Assembly: GCF_000235425.2 (NCBI RefSeq)
Contig: NZ_KI912266.1
Coordinates: 65,100 to 129,099 of the forward strand
Direction: 5' to 3'
DNA length: 64,000 bases
From: Pseudofrankia saprophytica
Lineage (GTDB): Bacteria; Actinomycetota; Actinomycetes; Frankiales; Frankiaceae
Shown: in pieces, positions 34,359 to 44,609 of the stretch
Numbering within the stretch: position 1 is the first letter of the stretch
Layout of the letters: each line of letters opens with the position of its first letter
The notes under the pieces: model-generated
Database searches by the model: none
Told to the model about the DNA's origin: nothing
Seen by the model: only the letters and a program-made list of their open reading frames with translations
Translations under genes and position numbers: made by a program

Positions 34359-36005
34359 TCACTCTGCCGCACCGTCACCGCGCCGCGCGGCCGCCCGGCG
34401 CGGCTCGGGCGGCCTGAATGGCCGGGCCGCTCGGGGCGCCCGGTGGCTGGGGCTCGCTGGGGCGGTGCAGACGAAGGCCCAGGGACGGTCGTGGTGGCGC
34501 GTCATGACGACGGTGACGGCCGGACCACCCGCGACCAGGTCGCGACGGGCGGGAAGCAGCCGCCGGCGCAGGGCGTCGACGTCGCCCGCGAGCCCCCGGC
34601 GACGCAGGTCCAACGCGCCGATCCCCATGCCGCGCAGCAGGACGGTCAGCCGGCGTACGTCGAACGGCAGGCTCGCCTCGACCCGCAGCATTCGGGCGAA
34701 CGGCGTCGGGACCGCCCGGTCGGACGTAAGGAAGGCGATCATCGGGTCGATCTGCCACGCGCCGAGCCGGCGGGCGAGCTCACCGACGAGCCCAGCCCTG
34801 GTGACGGCCGGGCTCGGGTCGTACAGATAGGTGCCGGGCTCGCCGAGCCGGCGCGCGCCCACACCTTCCTCACCGTCGTCGCCAGGCTCGCCGTCGGGTT
34901 CTCCGGCGAGCGTCACGGCCACGACGCTCTGCCGGCCCAGCTCGGGCGAGATCCCAGGCAGGGCCTCGGGTGGGGTCCCGGGCGAGATCTCCGGCGGCCC
35001 TACCGCCGCCGTCGGTCCGTCACCGCTCGGCGAGCCGGCATCCTCGAGCGGAACGTCGTCGAGCCGGACGCCGTCAAACTGGACACCGTCGAGCAGGACG
35101 CCCTCGAGCAGGAGGCCGTCGAGCAGGGCGCCGTCGAGCAGGACGGTCGCGCGCCGCGGCGTCCCGTAGGCCAGGGCCGGCGAGAACAGCACCGCTTCCT
35201 TCAGGTCGCGGCCGTCGGCGACGAACTCGATCTCCCAGCCGGGCGGGACGAGCGCCGTCGGCAACCCCGGTGCCGCCTTCACCGCGACGGCGGGCACCCG
35301 CTCCGCGAGCGCGAAGCACCAGGGCAGCGGCGGCTCGCTGGTACCGGCGGCGAACCGGCGGCCGTCCGCGCGGCGCGCCGGGTCGACGAACACCGCCTCG
35401 ATACCCGCCAGCTCCACGTCCCGGACGTCCGCTCCGCGCGCGTCGAGATCCGCGTCTGGCGCGTAGACGCGCGCGTTGTGGACGGCGATGCGCAGGTGCA
35501 GGGGGTCACGGTCGACGGCGACGAGTGGGTGGCCGGCGGCGGCCAGCGCGAGCAGGTCCCCGCCGATGCCGGTGCAGAGGTCGGCGACGCGGCCCAGCCC
35601 GGCGAACCGGGCGGCGCGATGGTGGGCCGCGGCCTCGGCTGTCGACTGCTCCAGCCCAGCCCTGGTGAACAGCATCTCGCCCGCGCGGGTGAACGTGCCG
35701 GCCGCCCGCAGGCGCAACTCCGCCTGGGTGAACGCGGCGGCGACCAGCTCGGGCGGCACCCCCGCGGCGCGCAACCGGGCACCGGTCCCGAGCTCGTCGC
35801 CGGCCTCGAGCGCCGCGGCCGCCCGCGCGAGCAGCCGCCCGCCCCGCGTCGAGGTCAGCTCGCCCAGCCAGTCAGACCCGGCCGAGCCCGACTGGCCGGC
35901 CTCGCCGGGCTCGCCGAACGAGCCGGACTCAGCGGGCGAACCGGACTCGGCGGGCGAGCCAGAGCGGCTGGACGAGCCGGACGGACCGGCGGTCTCGCCG
36001 TCCAC
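34359..36005 (-). CDS. Class I SAM methyltransferase with THUMP-like C-terminus and an inserted pentapeptide-like repeat
   Basis: About 548 residues from GTG 36005, though the start is uncertain because the frame continues upstream into smpB. Residues ~30-180 are helical; motif I is VADLCTGIGGDLLALAAAG with AVDRDP at strand 2 and a VFVDPARRADGR segment after. The C-terminal ~120 residues (TYLYDPSPAVTRAGL, PMIAFLTSD, FARMLRVEASLPF) match the THUMP-like domain of actinobacterial methyltransferases. Between them, seven xLLDG-type repeats are inserted (see 35043-35147). The Gly/Ser/Pro-rich N-terminus (SGSPAESGS) is also repetitive. The target, probably RNA, is inferred. Confidence 0.75.
   Translation of the reverse strand: MDGETAGPSGSSSRSGSPAESGSPAESGSFGEPGEAGQSGSAGSDWLGELTSTRGGRLLARAAAALEAGDELGTGARLRAAGVPPELVAAAFTQAELRLRAAGTFTRAGEMLFTRAGLEQSTAEAAAHHRAARFAGLGRVADLCTGIGGDLLALAAAGHPLVAVDRDPLHLRIAVHNARVYAPDADLDARGADVRDVELAGIEAVFVDPARRADGRRFAAGTSEPPLPWCFALAERVPAVAVKAAPGLPTALVPPGWEIEFVADGRDLKEAVLFSPALAYGTPRRATVLLDGALLDGLLLEGVLLDGVQFDGVRLDDVPLEDAGSPSGDGPTAAVGPPEISPGTPPEALPGISPELGRQSVVAVTLAGEPDGEPGDDGEEGVGARRLGEPGTYLYDPSPAVTRAGLVGELARRLGAWQIDPMIAFLTSDRAVPTPFARMLRVEASLPFDVRRLTVLLRGMGIGALDLRRRGLAGDVDALRRRLLPARRDLVAGGPAVTVVMTRHHDRPWAFVCTAPASPSHRAPRAARPFRPPEPRRAAARRGDGAAE
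35043..35147 (-). repeat. Seven 15-bp in-frame units encoding a pentapeptide-like solenoid
   Basis: On the minus strand the units read ALLDG, LLLEG, VLLDG, VQFDG, VRLDD, VPLED after an initial VLLDG. The central residue is Leu or Phe, the residue two before is small or aliphatic, and Gly or Asp follows two after. That is the pattern of pentapeptide-repeat proteins, about 1.7 solenoid coils. Neighbouring units differ at several bases, so this is not a very recent slippage. Confidence 0.8.
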
Positions 36006-36040
36006 CAGCTCGTCTGACTCGTCCCGCGGCGGGCGCTGGC

Positions 36041-36520
36041 TCAGCTGTGACGGCCCTTCGCCTGGCGGCCCATAATGCGGGCCATCTCGCGCTTGGCGTC
36101 CTTCTCCGCGAGCGCGGCGCGCTTGTCGTAGTTCTTGCGACCGCGGGCGAGCGCGACCTCGATCTTCGCCCGGCCGTCCTTCCAGTACAGGACGAGCGGA
36201 ACCAGGGTCAGGCCGCCCTCCTTGGTCTTGCCGACGAGCTTCTCGATCTCGTCGCGGTGCAGCAGCAGCTTGCGCTTGCGCCGCGGCGCGTGGTTCGTCC
36301 ACGTCCCCTCGGTGTACTCGGGAATGTGGACGTTGTGCAGCCAGACCTCACCGTTCTCGACCTGCGCGAACCCGTCGACCAGCGACGCCCGCCCATGCCG
36401 CAGCGACTTGACCTCGGTGCCGGTGAGCACCACGCCGGCCTCGTAGGTGTCGAGGATGTCGTACTCATGCCGGGCACGCCGGTTCTGCGCGATCGTCTTG
36501 CGACCGGTCTCCTTCGGCAC
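36041..36520 (-). CDS. smpB: SsrA-binding protein SmpB
   Basis: A 159-residue protein of normal length. Conserved elements: [32 protein letters not shown] at the start, [25 protein letters not shown], and a basic C-terminal tail [23 protein letters not shown] that enters the mRNA channel. It binds tmRNA (ssrA is at 32118-32490) and delivers it to stalled ribosomes. It lies downstream of ftsX in the conserved prfB-ftsE-ftsX-smpB order. Confidence 0.97.
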   Translation of the reverse strand: MPKETGRKTIAQNRRARHEYDILDTYEAGVVLTGTEVKSLRHGRASLVDGFAQVENGEVWLHNVHIPEYTEGTWTNHAPRRKRKLLLHRDEIEKLVGKTKEGGLTLVPLVLYWKDGRAKIEVALARGRKNYDKRAALAEKDAKREMARIMGRQAKGRHS

Positions 36521-36547
36521 CGTCTTCCCTCAACCGTCTTCCGTCTT

Positions 36548-36598
36548 GCGTCGTCTTCTGACTGGCGTCGTCTTCTGACTGGCGTCGCCCTCTGGCTG
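36548..36598. repeat. 17-bp tandem array upstream of smpB
   Basis: Three units starting GCGTCGTCTTCTGACTG at 36548, 36565 and 36582, the third diverged. The array begins 28 bp upstream of the smpB start, so it lies in the smpB leader if transcription comes from ftsX. Confidence 0.75.
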
Positions 36599-36816
36599 GC
36601 GTCCGCCTCGCGCGTCCGCGAGACCGCGTTCTGTCTCGCGTTCGCGAAGCCGCGCCCAACCCCGCGCGGCCAGCACCCCAAGGTCACGAGGGTACCGCCA
36701 CGCCCGCCGCTTCGGGCGCCGCCGAGCTTCCCGTGATCGTTCGGACGACGGCGACGGCGAGCGCGGGGGCGGTGCCGCCCGCCTCGCGTCGCCTCGCGGC
36801 AGCTCTGCGGGGCTCG

Positions 36817-37689
36817 CTACGCCCGCAGGTGACGATGGAGAGCCAGGCTGCCCATCGCGGCCGCGGCCAGCGCGCCCAGCGCCATGACCGCGCCGCCGGA
36901 CACCCACACCGCGTCCCAGCCGAACAGCGGGAACGTCGTCTGGTGCGCGAAGCGCCCGTCGACCAGGAATGCCTTACACATAACCAGCGCGGCCGCCGCC
37001 ACCATTCCACCCGTCAGTCCCGACAGGGCGCACTCCAGCACGAACGGCGCCCGGATCGTCGCGTTCGTCGCTCCTACGAGCCGCATGATCGCCGTCTCCC
37101 GGCGGCGGGCATGTGCCGAGACACGGATCATCGTGTAGATCAGCGCGCCGGACGCGGCCGCCTGCACGGCGGCGAGCGTGAACGCGGCGACGCTGAACCC
37201 GTCCAGCACCCGGTAGAGCGGCCGCAGCAGCGCGCGCTGGTCGCGCACGGCCTCGACGCCGTCGCGGCCGGTGTAGCCGAGGACGATCTCGTCACCCGCG
37301 CGCGGGTCGACGAGCCGCAGCCGCAGCGCCGCCGGCAGGTCGGCCGGCCCAACCCCGGCGACGACGTCGGGCGAGGACCGGAAGTCCCGCTTGAAGCGCT
37401 CGTAGACCTGCTCTTTGTCCTCGTAACGGACGGCCAGCACGGCGGGGTCGGCCTTCAGGTCGTCGGTCAGCGCGGTCCGCTGGGCCGGGGTGACGTCGTC
37501 GGTGAGGTCGATGACGACCTCCAGCTGGTCGACCAGGTAGCCGTCGATCGTGTGGACCTCGGCGCGCAGCAGCAGTCCCGCGCCCAGCATGCCCAGACAC
37601 ACAGCCGCGGTGATGACCACGGCCGACGTCACTGCCAGGTTGCGCCGCAGGCCGGCGCCGAGAATCGCGAGCAGTGGCCCGATCCGCAC
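36817..37689 (-). CDS. ftsX: Cell division protein FtsX
   Basis: A 290-residue permease-like protein. One helix near the N-terminus (TSAVVITAAVCLGMLGAGLLL) is followed by an extracellular domain of ~130 residues, then three helices in the C-terminal FtsX domain (AAFTLAAVQAAASGALIYTMI, ARRRETAIMRLVGATN, the usual coupling region). It links cytoplasmic ATPase FtsE to cell-wall hydrolases at the septum. The GTG start directly follows the ftsE stop with no gap, so the two are coupled. Confidence 0.95.
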   Translation of the reverse strand: MRIGPLLAILGAGLRRNLAVTSAVVITAAVCLGMLGAGLLLRAEVHTIDGYLVDQLEVVIDLTDDVTPAQRTALTDDLKADPAVLAVRYEDKEQVYERFKRDFRSSPDVVAGVGPADLPAALRLRLVDPRAGDEIVLGYTGRDGVEAVRDQRALLRPLYRVLDGFSVAAFTLAAVQAAASGALIYTMIRVSAHARRRETAIMRLVGATNATIRAPFVLECALSGLTGGMVAAAALVMCKAFLVDGRFAHQTTFPLFGWDAVWVSGGAVMALGALAAAAMGSLALHRHLRA

Positions 37690-38469
<780 letters not shown>

Positions 38470-38791
38470 CCCGGGCCCCTTCCGGGCGGCCGGTGCGGCG
38501 GCGCCTGAACCGCCGCCGCCCCGACCATCCCAATCCATCACCGTCCGAACTGCTCTCACCACTGTAGGTGACTAGATGGTCGTGACCGGTAAGCGGGCGT
38601 ACGGTGAACAGACAGCGTCCGACAGTGTGGTCTTAGGATCATGGGTTCTTAAGGATCATGACCTCAAAGAATCACGACGGGGAACTTGGTGGGCAAGAGG
38701 CCCTCGCGGCCTGGTAACCCACCGGCGGATCCGGGAAGAACGCATCGTGGGGCGGCGCCCGCCCCGGCGGACGGTAGAAGGGACGGCGGCT

Positions 38792-38983
38792 ATGTGCTGT
38801 GACGACCTGGTCTGCGCGCGGTGCGCGAGCCCAGTGGCCGAAGGCCGTTGCCCGACCTGCCGGGCCGCCCGCGCCGAGCTCCACCACCAGTCCGGTGGGT
38901 TCACGGTTTCCCCGCAGCTGGTCGCCCTGCTGCTCCTCGTCCTGACCGCGCTGGCGCTGCTCGCCGCGCATCAGGTCCAGTAG
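38792..38983 (+). CDS. Zinc-ribbon single-pass membrane miniprotein
   Basis: A 63-residue protein from ATG 38792, with AAGGGA upstream; the frame extends further but without support. The N-terminal half has two CxxC pairs (CARCAS, CPTCRA) forming a zinc ribbon, plus an extra CC at the start. The C-terminal half is a helix LVALLLLVLTALALLAA. It is of a type conserved in actinobacteria next to prfB/ftsE. Function unknown. Confidence 0.72.
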   Translation: MCCDDLVCARCASPVAEGRCPTCRAARAELHHQSGGFTVSPQLVALLLLVLTALALLAAHQVQ

Positions 38984-39081
38984 GCACCAGATCCAGCAAG
39001 GCGGGCACGAATACGGGCACGGGGTTGGGATTTCGCCCGTCGGAATTCGGATAGGTCGGGTCATTCCCGGACCAGCTGACC

Positions 39082-40386
39082 GTGGCGGATCCTGGAACCA
39101 TGGCATCTGGTCTGGACCGGCGTTTCCTGAGGACAGCAGGCCGGCCGCGGACACCGCTGATCATCATGGCGGGGGTCGTGGCGATAATCCTGGCCGCCGT
39201 CCTGAGCGCATGCTCCGGCGGCACGCCCGACGACACCGGCCCCGGGACGCCCGGCGGGCCGACTACCGCGACACCGCTCGCGCCGGGCGGCGTGCCCGCG
39301 TCCGCCGCGCCGGGCGACGACCCGCGGGCCGACCGGGTGATAGCGACCGGGCTGCGCTCGCCCTGGGGGCTGGCGTTCCTGCCGGACGGCGACGCGCTCA
39401 TCGGCGAGCGTGACAGCGGCAAGATCCTGCTCATGCCGGCCGACGACGGCGGAGGCAAGGGCGGCTACGGCACCCCGGTGGAGATCGGCGCGCTGCCCGG
39501 CGTGTACCACGTCGGCGAGAGCGGCCTGCTGGGGCTGGCGGTCTCGCCGACCTACCCGTCCGACCACCTCGTCTACGCCTACTTCACGACGCGCACCGAC
39601 AACCGGATCGTCCGGTTCACGCTCGACGGCACCGGCGACGGCGCGGGCGCGGGCGCGACGCCCAAGATCGGCCAGGTCACGACCATCCTCACCGGTCTCG
39701 CCTCCGCGCAGTTCCACGACGGCGGCCGGATCGCCTTCGGCCCGGACGGGATGCTCTACGCCGGCGTCGGGGACGCCACGGACCGCACCCGGGCGCAGAA
39801 CCTGGCGAGCCTCAACGGCAAGATCCTCCGGATGCGCCCGGACGGCTCGGTCCCACCGGACAACCCGTTCCCGGGGTCGCTGGTCTACAGCCTCGGCCAC
39901 CGCAACGTGCAGGGGCTGGCCTGGGACAGCGCCGGCCGGCTGTGGGCCACCGAGTTCGGCCAGGACACCTGGGACGAGGTCAACCTGATCCGGCCGGGCG
40001 CGAACTACGGCTGGCCGGTCGTCGAGGGCGTCGGCGACACCGACGGCGGGCGTTTCACCAGCCCAGTGGCCACCTGGCCGACCGACGACGCCTCACCGAG
40101 CGGCGCGGCGATCGCGGGCGACGTCCTCTACGCCGCCGCGCTGAAGGGCGAGCGGATCTGGACGATCGACCTGCGCCCGGGCCTCGCCCAGGGCACCGCC
40201 TCGCCGACCGCCCCGACGACGGGCGCGCCGACGGCAGGCACGCCCAGGGCGGTGCGCGCCGACGTCTACGGCCGCCTGCGCACGATCGTCACCGCCCCCG
40301 ACGGCACCCTCTGGGTCGCCACCAGCAACACCGACGGCCGCGGTCAGCCAGCCCAGGACGACGACCGCATCATCTCGCTGCGCTAG
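39082..40386 (+). CDS. Lipoprotein PQQ-dependent sugar dehydrogenase-like protein
   Basis: A 434-residue secreted lipoprotein: signal helix LIIMAGVVAIILAAV and lipobox LSAC, then a Pro/Thr/Gly linker, then a six-bladed beta-propeller of the GSDH/soluble glucose dehydrogenase type. Diagnostic motifs are LRSPWGLAFLPDG, VYHVGESGLLGLAVSP, FHDGGRIAFGPDG, SLGHRNVQGLAWD and ANYGWPVVEG. The catalytic His is probably that of GHRN or FHDGG. GTG 39082 or ATG 39100 could be the start. It oxidises aldose sugars in the family; actual substrate not known. Confidence 0.88.
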   Translation: MADPGTMASGLDRRFLRTAGRPRTPLIIMAGVVAIILAAVLSACSGGTPDDTGPGTPGGPTTATPLAPGGVPASAAPGDDPRADRVIATGLRSPWGLAFLPDGDALIGERDSGKILLMPADDGGGKGGYGTPVEIGALPGVYHVGESGLLGLAVSPTYPSDHLVYAYFTTRTDNRIVRFTLDGTGDGAGAGATPKIGQVTTILTGLASAQFHDGGRIAFGPDGMLYAGVGDATDRTRAQNLASLNGKILRMRPDGSVPPDNPFPGSLVYSLGHRNVQGLAWDSAGRLWATEFGQDTWDEVNLIRPGANYGWPVVEGVGDTDGGRFTSPVATWPTDDASPSGAAIAGDVLYAAALKGERIWTIDLRPGLAQGTASPTAPTTGAPTAGTPRAVRADVYGRLRTIVTAPDGTLWVATSNTDGRGQPAQDDDRIISLR

Positions 40387-40450
40387 CCGCGTCATCCGGC
40401 CGCCAGCGGTGTCACCTCGCTGCGCCGGCGGTCGTTGGCTCTGTTCGTCT

Positions 40451-40583
40451 GGCGGCGGAGCCGGCGTCAGGCGGCGGAGCCGGCGTCAGGCGGCGGAGCC
40501 GGCGTCAGGCGGCGGAGCCGGCGTCAGGCGGCGGAGCCGGCGTCAGGCGGCGGAGCCGGCGTCAGGCGGCGGAGCCGGCGTCA
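40451..40583. repeat. Seven exact 19-bp tandem units after the sugar dehydrogenase gene
   Basis: Unit GGCGGCGGAGCCGGCGTCA, seven identical copies head to tail (133 bases), 64 bp after the stop. Identity across all copies implies recent expansion. It is not a CRISPR array: there are no spacers. A degenerate start of another copy (GGCGGCC) follows. Confidence 0.95.
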
Positions 40584-40607
40584 GGCGGCCACCGGCCACC
40601 TGCTGGC

Positions 40608-41432
40608 TTAGTCCGGGATCCGGTAGGAGCCGATCTCCGCGCTCAGGGTGACGACCTCGCCGATGACGATGATGGCCGGAGAGCCCAGGCCGGCGGTGGT
40701 GACCGCGGCCGCGATGTCGCCGAGGGTGCCGGTCACGACCTGCTGGCGGGTGGTCGTGCCGGCGTGGATGACGGCGACGGGGGTCGCCGCGGGTCGACCC
40801 CGCTTGACCAGCTCGCGGCTGATCTCCGCCAGCGCCGCGACGCCCATGAGGACGACCACCGTTCCAGGCCCGGAGGCAAGGGCATCCCAGTTGGATGTCG
40901 ATCCGGGGTGAGAGGGGTCGACATGCCCCGAGACGATGGCGAGGTCCTGGGTGACGCCGCGATGCGTGACCGGTATGCCGGCAAGCGCCGGCACCGCGAC
41001 CGCGCTGGTCACCCCAGGCACCACCTCGCAGGGCACCCCGGCGGCGGCGCAGGCGAGCGCCTCCTCGCCCCCACGGCCGAACAGGAACGGATCCCCACCC
41101 TTGAGCCGGACGACGCGCCGGCCGCGCAGCGCCCGCTCGACGAGCAGCACATTGATCTCGTCCTGGCTGAGGTTGTGACCATGCGGCCCCTTGCCCGCGT
41201 CGACGATCTCCACCTCGGGACCGAGGTCGGCGAGCAGCTGGCGGGGCGCCAGCCGATCGACGACGACGACGTCCGCCCGGCGCAGGAGGTTCAGGCCGCG
41301 AACGGTGATCAGATCGGCGGCGCCTGGCCCGCCCCCGACCAGCGCCACCCAGCCGACGCCCGCGCCCGCCGTTCCCACACTCGACTCCACCGTCAGGTCA
41401 CCTTTCCGCCATCCGGCCGCCGGCGCGGCCAT
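40608..41432 (-). CDS. cobA: Uroporphyrinogen-III C-methyltransferase
   Basis: A 274-residue SAM methyltransferase. It has [19 protein letters not shown], then VVVDRL, then [17 protein letters not shown], and GIPVTHRGV, all standard for CobA/SUMT. It methylates uroporphyrinogen III at C-2 and C-7 to precorrin-2, feeding siroheme or cobalamin. It is a single-domain version; no HemD or CysG dehydrogenase domain is fused. ATG 41432. The upstream minus-strand gene is a small hypothetical. Confidence 0.95.
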   Translation of the reverse strand: MAAPAAGWRKGDLTVESSVGTAGAGVGWVALVGGGPGAADLITVRGLNLLRRADVVVVDRLAPRQLLADLGPEVEIVDAGKGPHGHNLSQDEINVLLVERALRGRRVVRLKGGDPFLFGRGGEEALACAAAGVPCEVVPGVTSAVAVPALAGIPVTHRGVTQDLAIVSGHVDPSHPGSTSNWDALASGPGTVVVLMGVAALAEISRELVKRGRPAATPVAVIHAGTTTRQQVVTGTLGDIAAAVTTAGLGSPAIIVIGEVVTLSAEIGSYRIPD

Positions 41433-41463
41433 TGTCAGCCTCCACGCCCGCGTCAGGACCAGG

Positions 41464-41802
41464 TCAGTCCGCCGGCGGAGGCGGGGTCCCTCCCGGCTCG
41501 GCGGTGTCGGCCAGCTCCAGCAGGTCGGCCAGGTCCGAGAACTCCGCCAGACCGCCCAGTTCCGTGAGGTTCGGGGGGTCCGTGAGATCGGGCCCCGGCG
41601 CTGGATCCGCCGGGTCGGGAGGGTCCACCGGTTCGCCGAGCTCGGCCAGCAGCTCCAGCAGCCGCGCCCGCTCGGCCCGCAGTTCGGCCGACCGCCGTCC
41701 CGGTGCGAGCCGCGCCGCCGACCAGGACCACGACCACGAACCGTGCGGACGCCCGGCGGGCGGACGACGTCGTCCTGGTGAACCGGGCGGCCGGGTGCGC
41801 AT
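41464..41802 (-). CDS. Small hypothetical protein
   Basis: A 112-residue open frame between prfB and cobA. The N-terminal third is Arg/Pro/Ser-rich, the middle a short charged helix (LRAERARLLELLAELG), then a Pro/Asp/Leu-rich acidic end. No known family. It sits in the operon direction with 20 bp after prfB, which mildly supports a real gene. Confidence 0.4.
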   Translation of the reverse strand: MRTRPPGSPGRRRPPAGRPHGSWSWSWSAARLAPGRRSAELRAERARLLELLAELGEPVDPPDPADPAPGPDLTDPPNLTELGGLAEFSDLADLLELADTAEPGGTPPPPAD

Positions 41803-41821
41803 CGTGAGTCGGCGGCGTTCG

Positions 41822-42925
41822 CTAGTTGGCGCCCGACTCGGCCGAGCGCCGCCAGCGCACCTCGGCGTCGATGAACTCGTCTATCTCGCCGTCCAGCACC
41901 GCGCCGGTGTTGGACGTCTCCACGTCGGTCCGCAGGTCCTTGACCATCTGATATGGGTGCAGAACATAGTTACGGATCTGCGACCCGAACGAGACGTCCT
42001 GCGGGCCGCCGGTCAGCCGCTGCTTTTCGGCTGCTTCCTCGGCCCGTCGTCGTTCCAGCAGCTTTGCCTGCAGAACGACCATCGCGGCCGCCTTGTTCTG
42101 CAACTGGCTGCGCTCGTTCTGGCAGGTGACGACGATATTGGTCGGCAGGTGGGTGATACGCACGGCCGAGTCGGTCGTATTGACGCCCTGCCCACCAGGG
42201 CCGGATGACCGGAAAATATCGATCCGAAGGTCCTTGTCGTCGATGTCGACGTGGTCGGACTGCTCGACGACCGGGGTGATCTCCACCCCGGCGAAGGACG
42301 TCTGCCGGCGGTTCTGGTTGTCGAACGGGCTGATGCGAACCAGCCGGTGCACCCCGTGCTCGCTGCGCAGCGTTCCGTACGCGTATGGCGCCTTGATCAG
42401 GAAGGTGGCCGACTTGAGCCCGGCCTCCTCGGCCTCGGACGAGTCGTACACCTCGGTGGTGTAGCCGTGCCGCTCGGCCCAGCGCGTGTACATCCGCAGC
42501 AGCATCGCCGTCCAGTCGGCGGCGTCGACCCCGCCCGCGCCGGCGGACAGCTGGACGATCGCGTCCCGCTCGTCGAACTCGCCAGACAGCAGGGTGCGGA
42601 CCTCCAGCGCCGAGATGTCCCTGGACATCGCGGGCAGCTGGTCGGCGGCCTCCGCCATCAGGTCCTCGTCGTCGAGGTCGAAGGCGGCGATGAGGTCGTC
42701 CAGCCGGCGGCGCAGCCCCTCGACGCGGCCGATGTCGCCACGCACCGACGACAGCTTGCGGGTGACGGCCTGCGCCCGGTCCTGGTCGCTCCACAGGTCC
42801 GGGTCAGCGGCTTCCTGCTCCAGGCCCTCGGCGCGCCTACGCAGCCCCTCGACGTCCAACACGGTCTCGATACCGGTCAGAGTCGCGTCGAGGTTCTTGA
42901 GCTCCTCAGCGAAGTCGGCGGCCAT
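41822..42925 (-). CDS. prfB: Peptide chain release factor 2
   Basis: A 367-residue factor, ATG 42925 ([13 protein letters not shown]). Domain 2/4 contains the SPF tripeptide (VRISPFD) that reads UGA/UAA, and domain 3 the GGQ motif ([16 protein letters not shown]). The frame is continuous, so there is no programmed frameshift, as in many actinobacteria. The open frame extends upstream of the start but enters low-complexity sequence. It is first in the prfB-ftsE-ftsX-smpB neighbourhood, here separated from ftsE by ~3.4 kb. Confidence 0.97.
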   Translation of the reverse strand: MAADFAEELKNLDATLTGIETVLDVEGLRRRAEGLEQEAADPDLWSDQDRAQAVTRKLSSVRGDIGRVEGLRRRLDDLIAAFDLDDEDLMAEAADQLPAMSRDISALEVRTLLSGEFDERDAIVQLSAGAGGVDAADWTAMLLRMYTRWAERHGYTTEVYDSSEAEEAGLKSATFLIKAPYAYGTLRSEHGVHRLVRISPFDNQNRRQTSFAGVEITPVVEQSDHVDIDDKDLRIDIFRSSGPGGQGVNTTDSAVRITHLPTNIVVTCQNERSQLQNKAAAMVVLQAKLLERRRAEEAAEKQRLTGGPQDVSFGSQIRNYVLHPYQMVKDLRTDVETSNTGAVLDGEIDEFIDAEVRWRRSAESGAN

Positions 42926-43562
42926 GCCCTCAACCTTACCGGCGGCCATGCCTCCCCGACGCCGGCAGTGATCGCGCGCCGCTCGCCGCCGGCCCGGCCG
43001 TGCCCGCCGACCGCCGCCGCCCGGTCTCCACCCGCGCGCGAGCCGCGACCGTGGACCGCCATAACGGCGGCCGCGAGCCGACGAGGCAGCGGCGACCGCG
43101 GCCGGCGAACGTGCCCGCCAGCCCGACCCAGCCCGGTAACATGCAATTGCACGAAGATACTTCCCGGAAACATTGTCGGCGTGTCCCGTAATGCAATTGG
43201 GCGATCGCCCACATCGCTTCTTCAGTCGAGACGCAGGCCACACCGCTGTCGAACCGGGAGCCGGCTCGACCCTTGGATCGAACGCTATCTTGAATCAAAG
43301 GTCCCCGCTACGCCGTGAGGTACTTCGAGATGCGATCACATCGCGGTCTGCCGGCTCTACGGGCTCCCGCGGCGACGGCCGGGGCTCATCTCCTCCTTCG
43401 CTCGTCCCCCGTGGGCAGCGGTCCCGACGCCGCCGAAGCGCCCCCCCGGCGATCTGCTGGCGCCCAGTCGGCGGGAACCCCCGCGGTGACCATGGCGGAG
43501 CCGCGCACGGCCACCGGCCCACAGCCAGTACCGGCCGGAAGCGGATCACGGAGGTCGTCGCC
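42926..43562. promoter_or_regulatory. Divergent intergenic region with ATGCAATTG direct repeats
   Basis: Lies between prfB and the TPR-like gene. An AT-richer patch near 43135-43200 contains two exact ATGCAATTG repeats at 43141-43149 and 43191-43199, 50 bp apart. The first is part of the palindrome TGCAATTGCA (from 43142). They may be binding sites for a shared regulator. No gene is credible in the rest. Confidence 0.4.
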
Positions 43563-44564
43563 GTGCCGTACGTCCTCGACAGACGTCTCCTGCTACGCGC
43601 GTTCAGGGCCTCGGCGGTGGTCGCGGTGAGCTTCGACCACCAGCCCAACCTTGAACCGTTGCGCAGCACGACCGATCTGCACCAGGCCTGTTCCGCCGCC
43701 CTCATCCAGGCGATCGACGGCTACGAGACGTCCGACCTGACCAGCACCGCGTCCTCGATGCGCCCGCTGGAGAACACCACCCGCACCATTCCGCGCCAGC
43801 GCCGGCTGCGCGGGCGGGACGCTCTCGACTGGATGCGGCTGCACGCCGCCGTCACGGTGGTCTCCGCGGGCACCGACTATGACCGAGGTCTGCATTCCGA
43901 CGCCGCCGCCCGTTCCGACCGGGCCGCGAGCCTCGCCCGGGCGGCCGGCGACGGCCCGCTCGCGGCGCGGGCGCTCGCGCTGCGGGCCCGGCTGGTGCGC
44001 CAGCACAGCCCAGCGGTCTCCCTGCAGATCGCCGGCGCCGCCGCCCGGATCGCCGGGCACAGCCCCGCCCGCGCGATGATCGCCGGCAAGGTCGTCGCCG
44101 GCGCCTACGCCGCGGCGGGCGACCTGGCCGGCGTCCGCGACGCGGTCGCCCGTGCCTGGCGCACGATGGAGCTGCTCGACGACAACGCCTACGGCCGGCC
44201 GGGCTTCGCGCTGGAGACCTACTCCCCCGCCGACCTGGCACTCGCCTCGGCCGAGGCGCTCACCACGGTGGGCGCGGCCGAGGAGGCCCGACCGTACCTG
44301 GAGAAGGCGTACGCGCTGATCAAGGACAGCGGCCAGACCGGTATGATCGTGTCCGTCCTGATGGCGCAGGCACGGGCGGCGGTCAGCGGTGACCGGCCGG
44401 ACCACTTCGAGGCGGCCGAGCACGCGGCGGCGGCCGTGGCGCTGGCCGCGGACCGGCCCGCCGAATGGGTCGCCCGCCTGGTCCGCGACGTCTCGAACCT
44501 CGCCGAGACGCACACCGGCCACGCCCTGGACGACCTGGTCGCCGCGACCGCGGCCTGGGTCTGA
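43563..44564 (+). CDS. TPR-like helical protein, possibly a truncated regulator
   Basis: About 333 residues from GTG 43563; the start is uncertain since the frame is open further upstream. The protein is Ala/Arg/Leu-rich with repeated helical hairpins (SARSDRAASLARAAGDG-type, then ALRARLVRQ, then EEARPYLEKAYALIK). The tail ends VRDVSNLAETH. This resembles the C-terminal TPR-like halves of actinobacterial XRE/SARP regulators, but no N-terminal DNA-binding domain is visible. It converges on the TadG-like gene. Confidence 0.6.
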   Translation: MPYVLDRRLLLRAFRASAVVAVSFDHQPNLEPLRSTTDLHQACSAALIQAIDGYETSDLTSTASSMRPLENTTRTIPRQRRLRGRDALDWMRLHAAVTVVSAGTDYDRGLHSDAAARSDRAASLARAAGDGPLAARALALRARLVRQHSPAVSLQIAGAAARIAGHSPARAMIAGKVVAGAYAAAGDLAGVRDAVARAWRTMELLDDNAYGRPGFALETYSPADLALASAEALTTVGAAEEARPYLEKAYALIKDSGQTGMIVSVLMAQARAAVSGDRPDHFEAAEHAAAAVALAADRPAEWVARLVRDVSNLAETHTGHALDDLVAATAAWV

Positions 44565-44609
44565 GGACTTCCCTCCCGCCCGGCGGGGCTACCAGGGCTG
44601 TCAGGACTG

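Noticed and set aside
40451-40583. Possible CRISPR array
   Set aside because: The 19-bp units are directly adjacent with no spacers, and no cas genes occur in the window.
41822-42925. Programmed frameshift in prfB
   Set aside because: The reading frame is continuous from the start through the GGQ motif; no in-frame UGA near codon 26 was seen.
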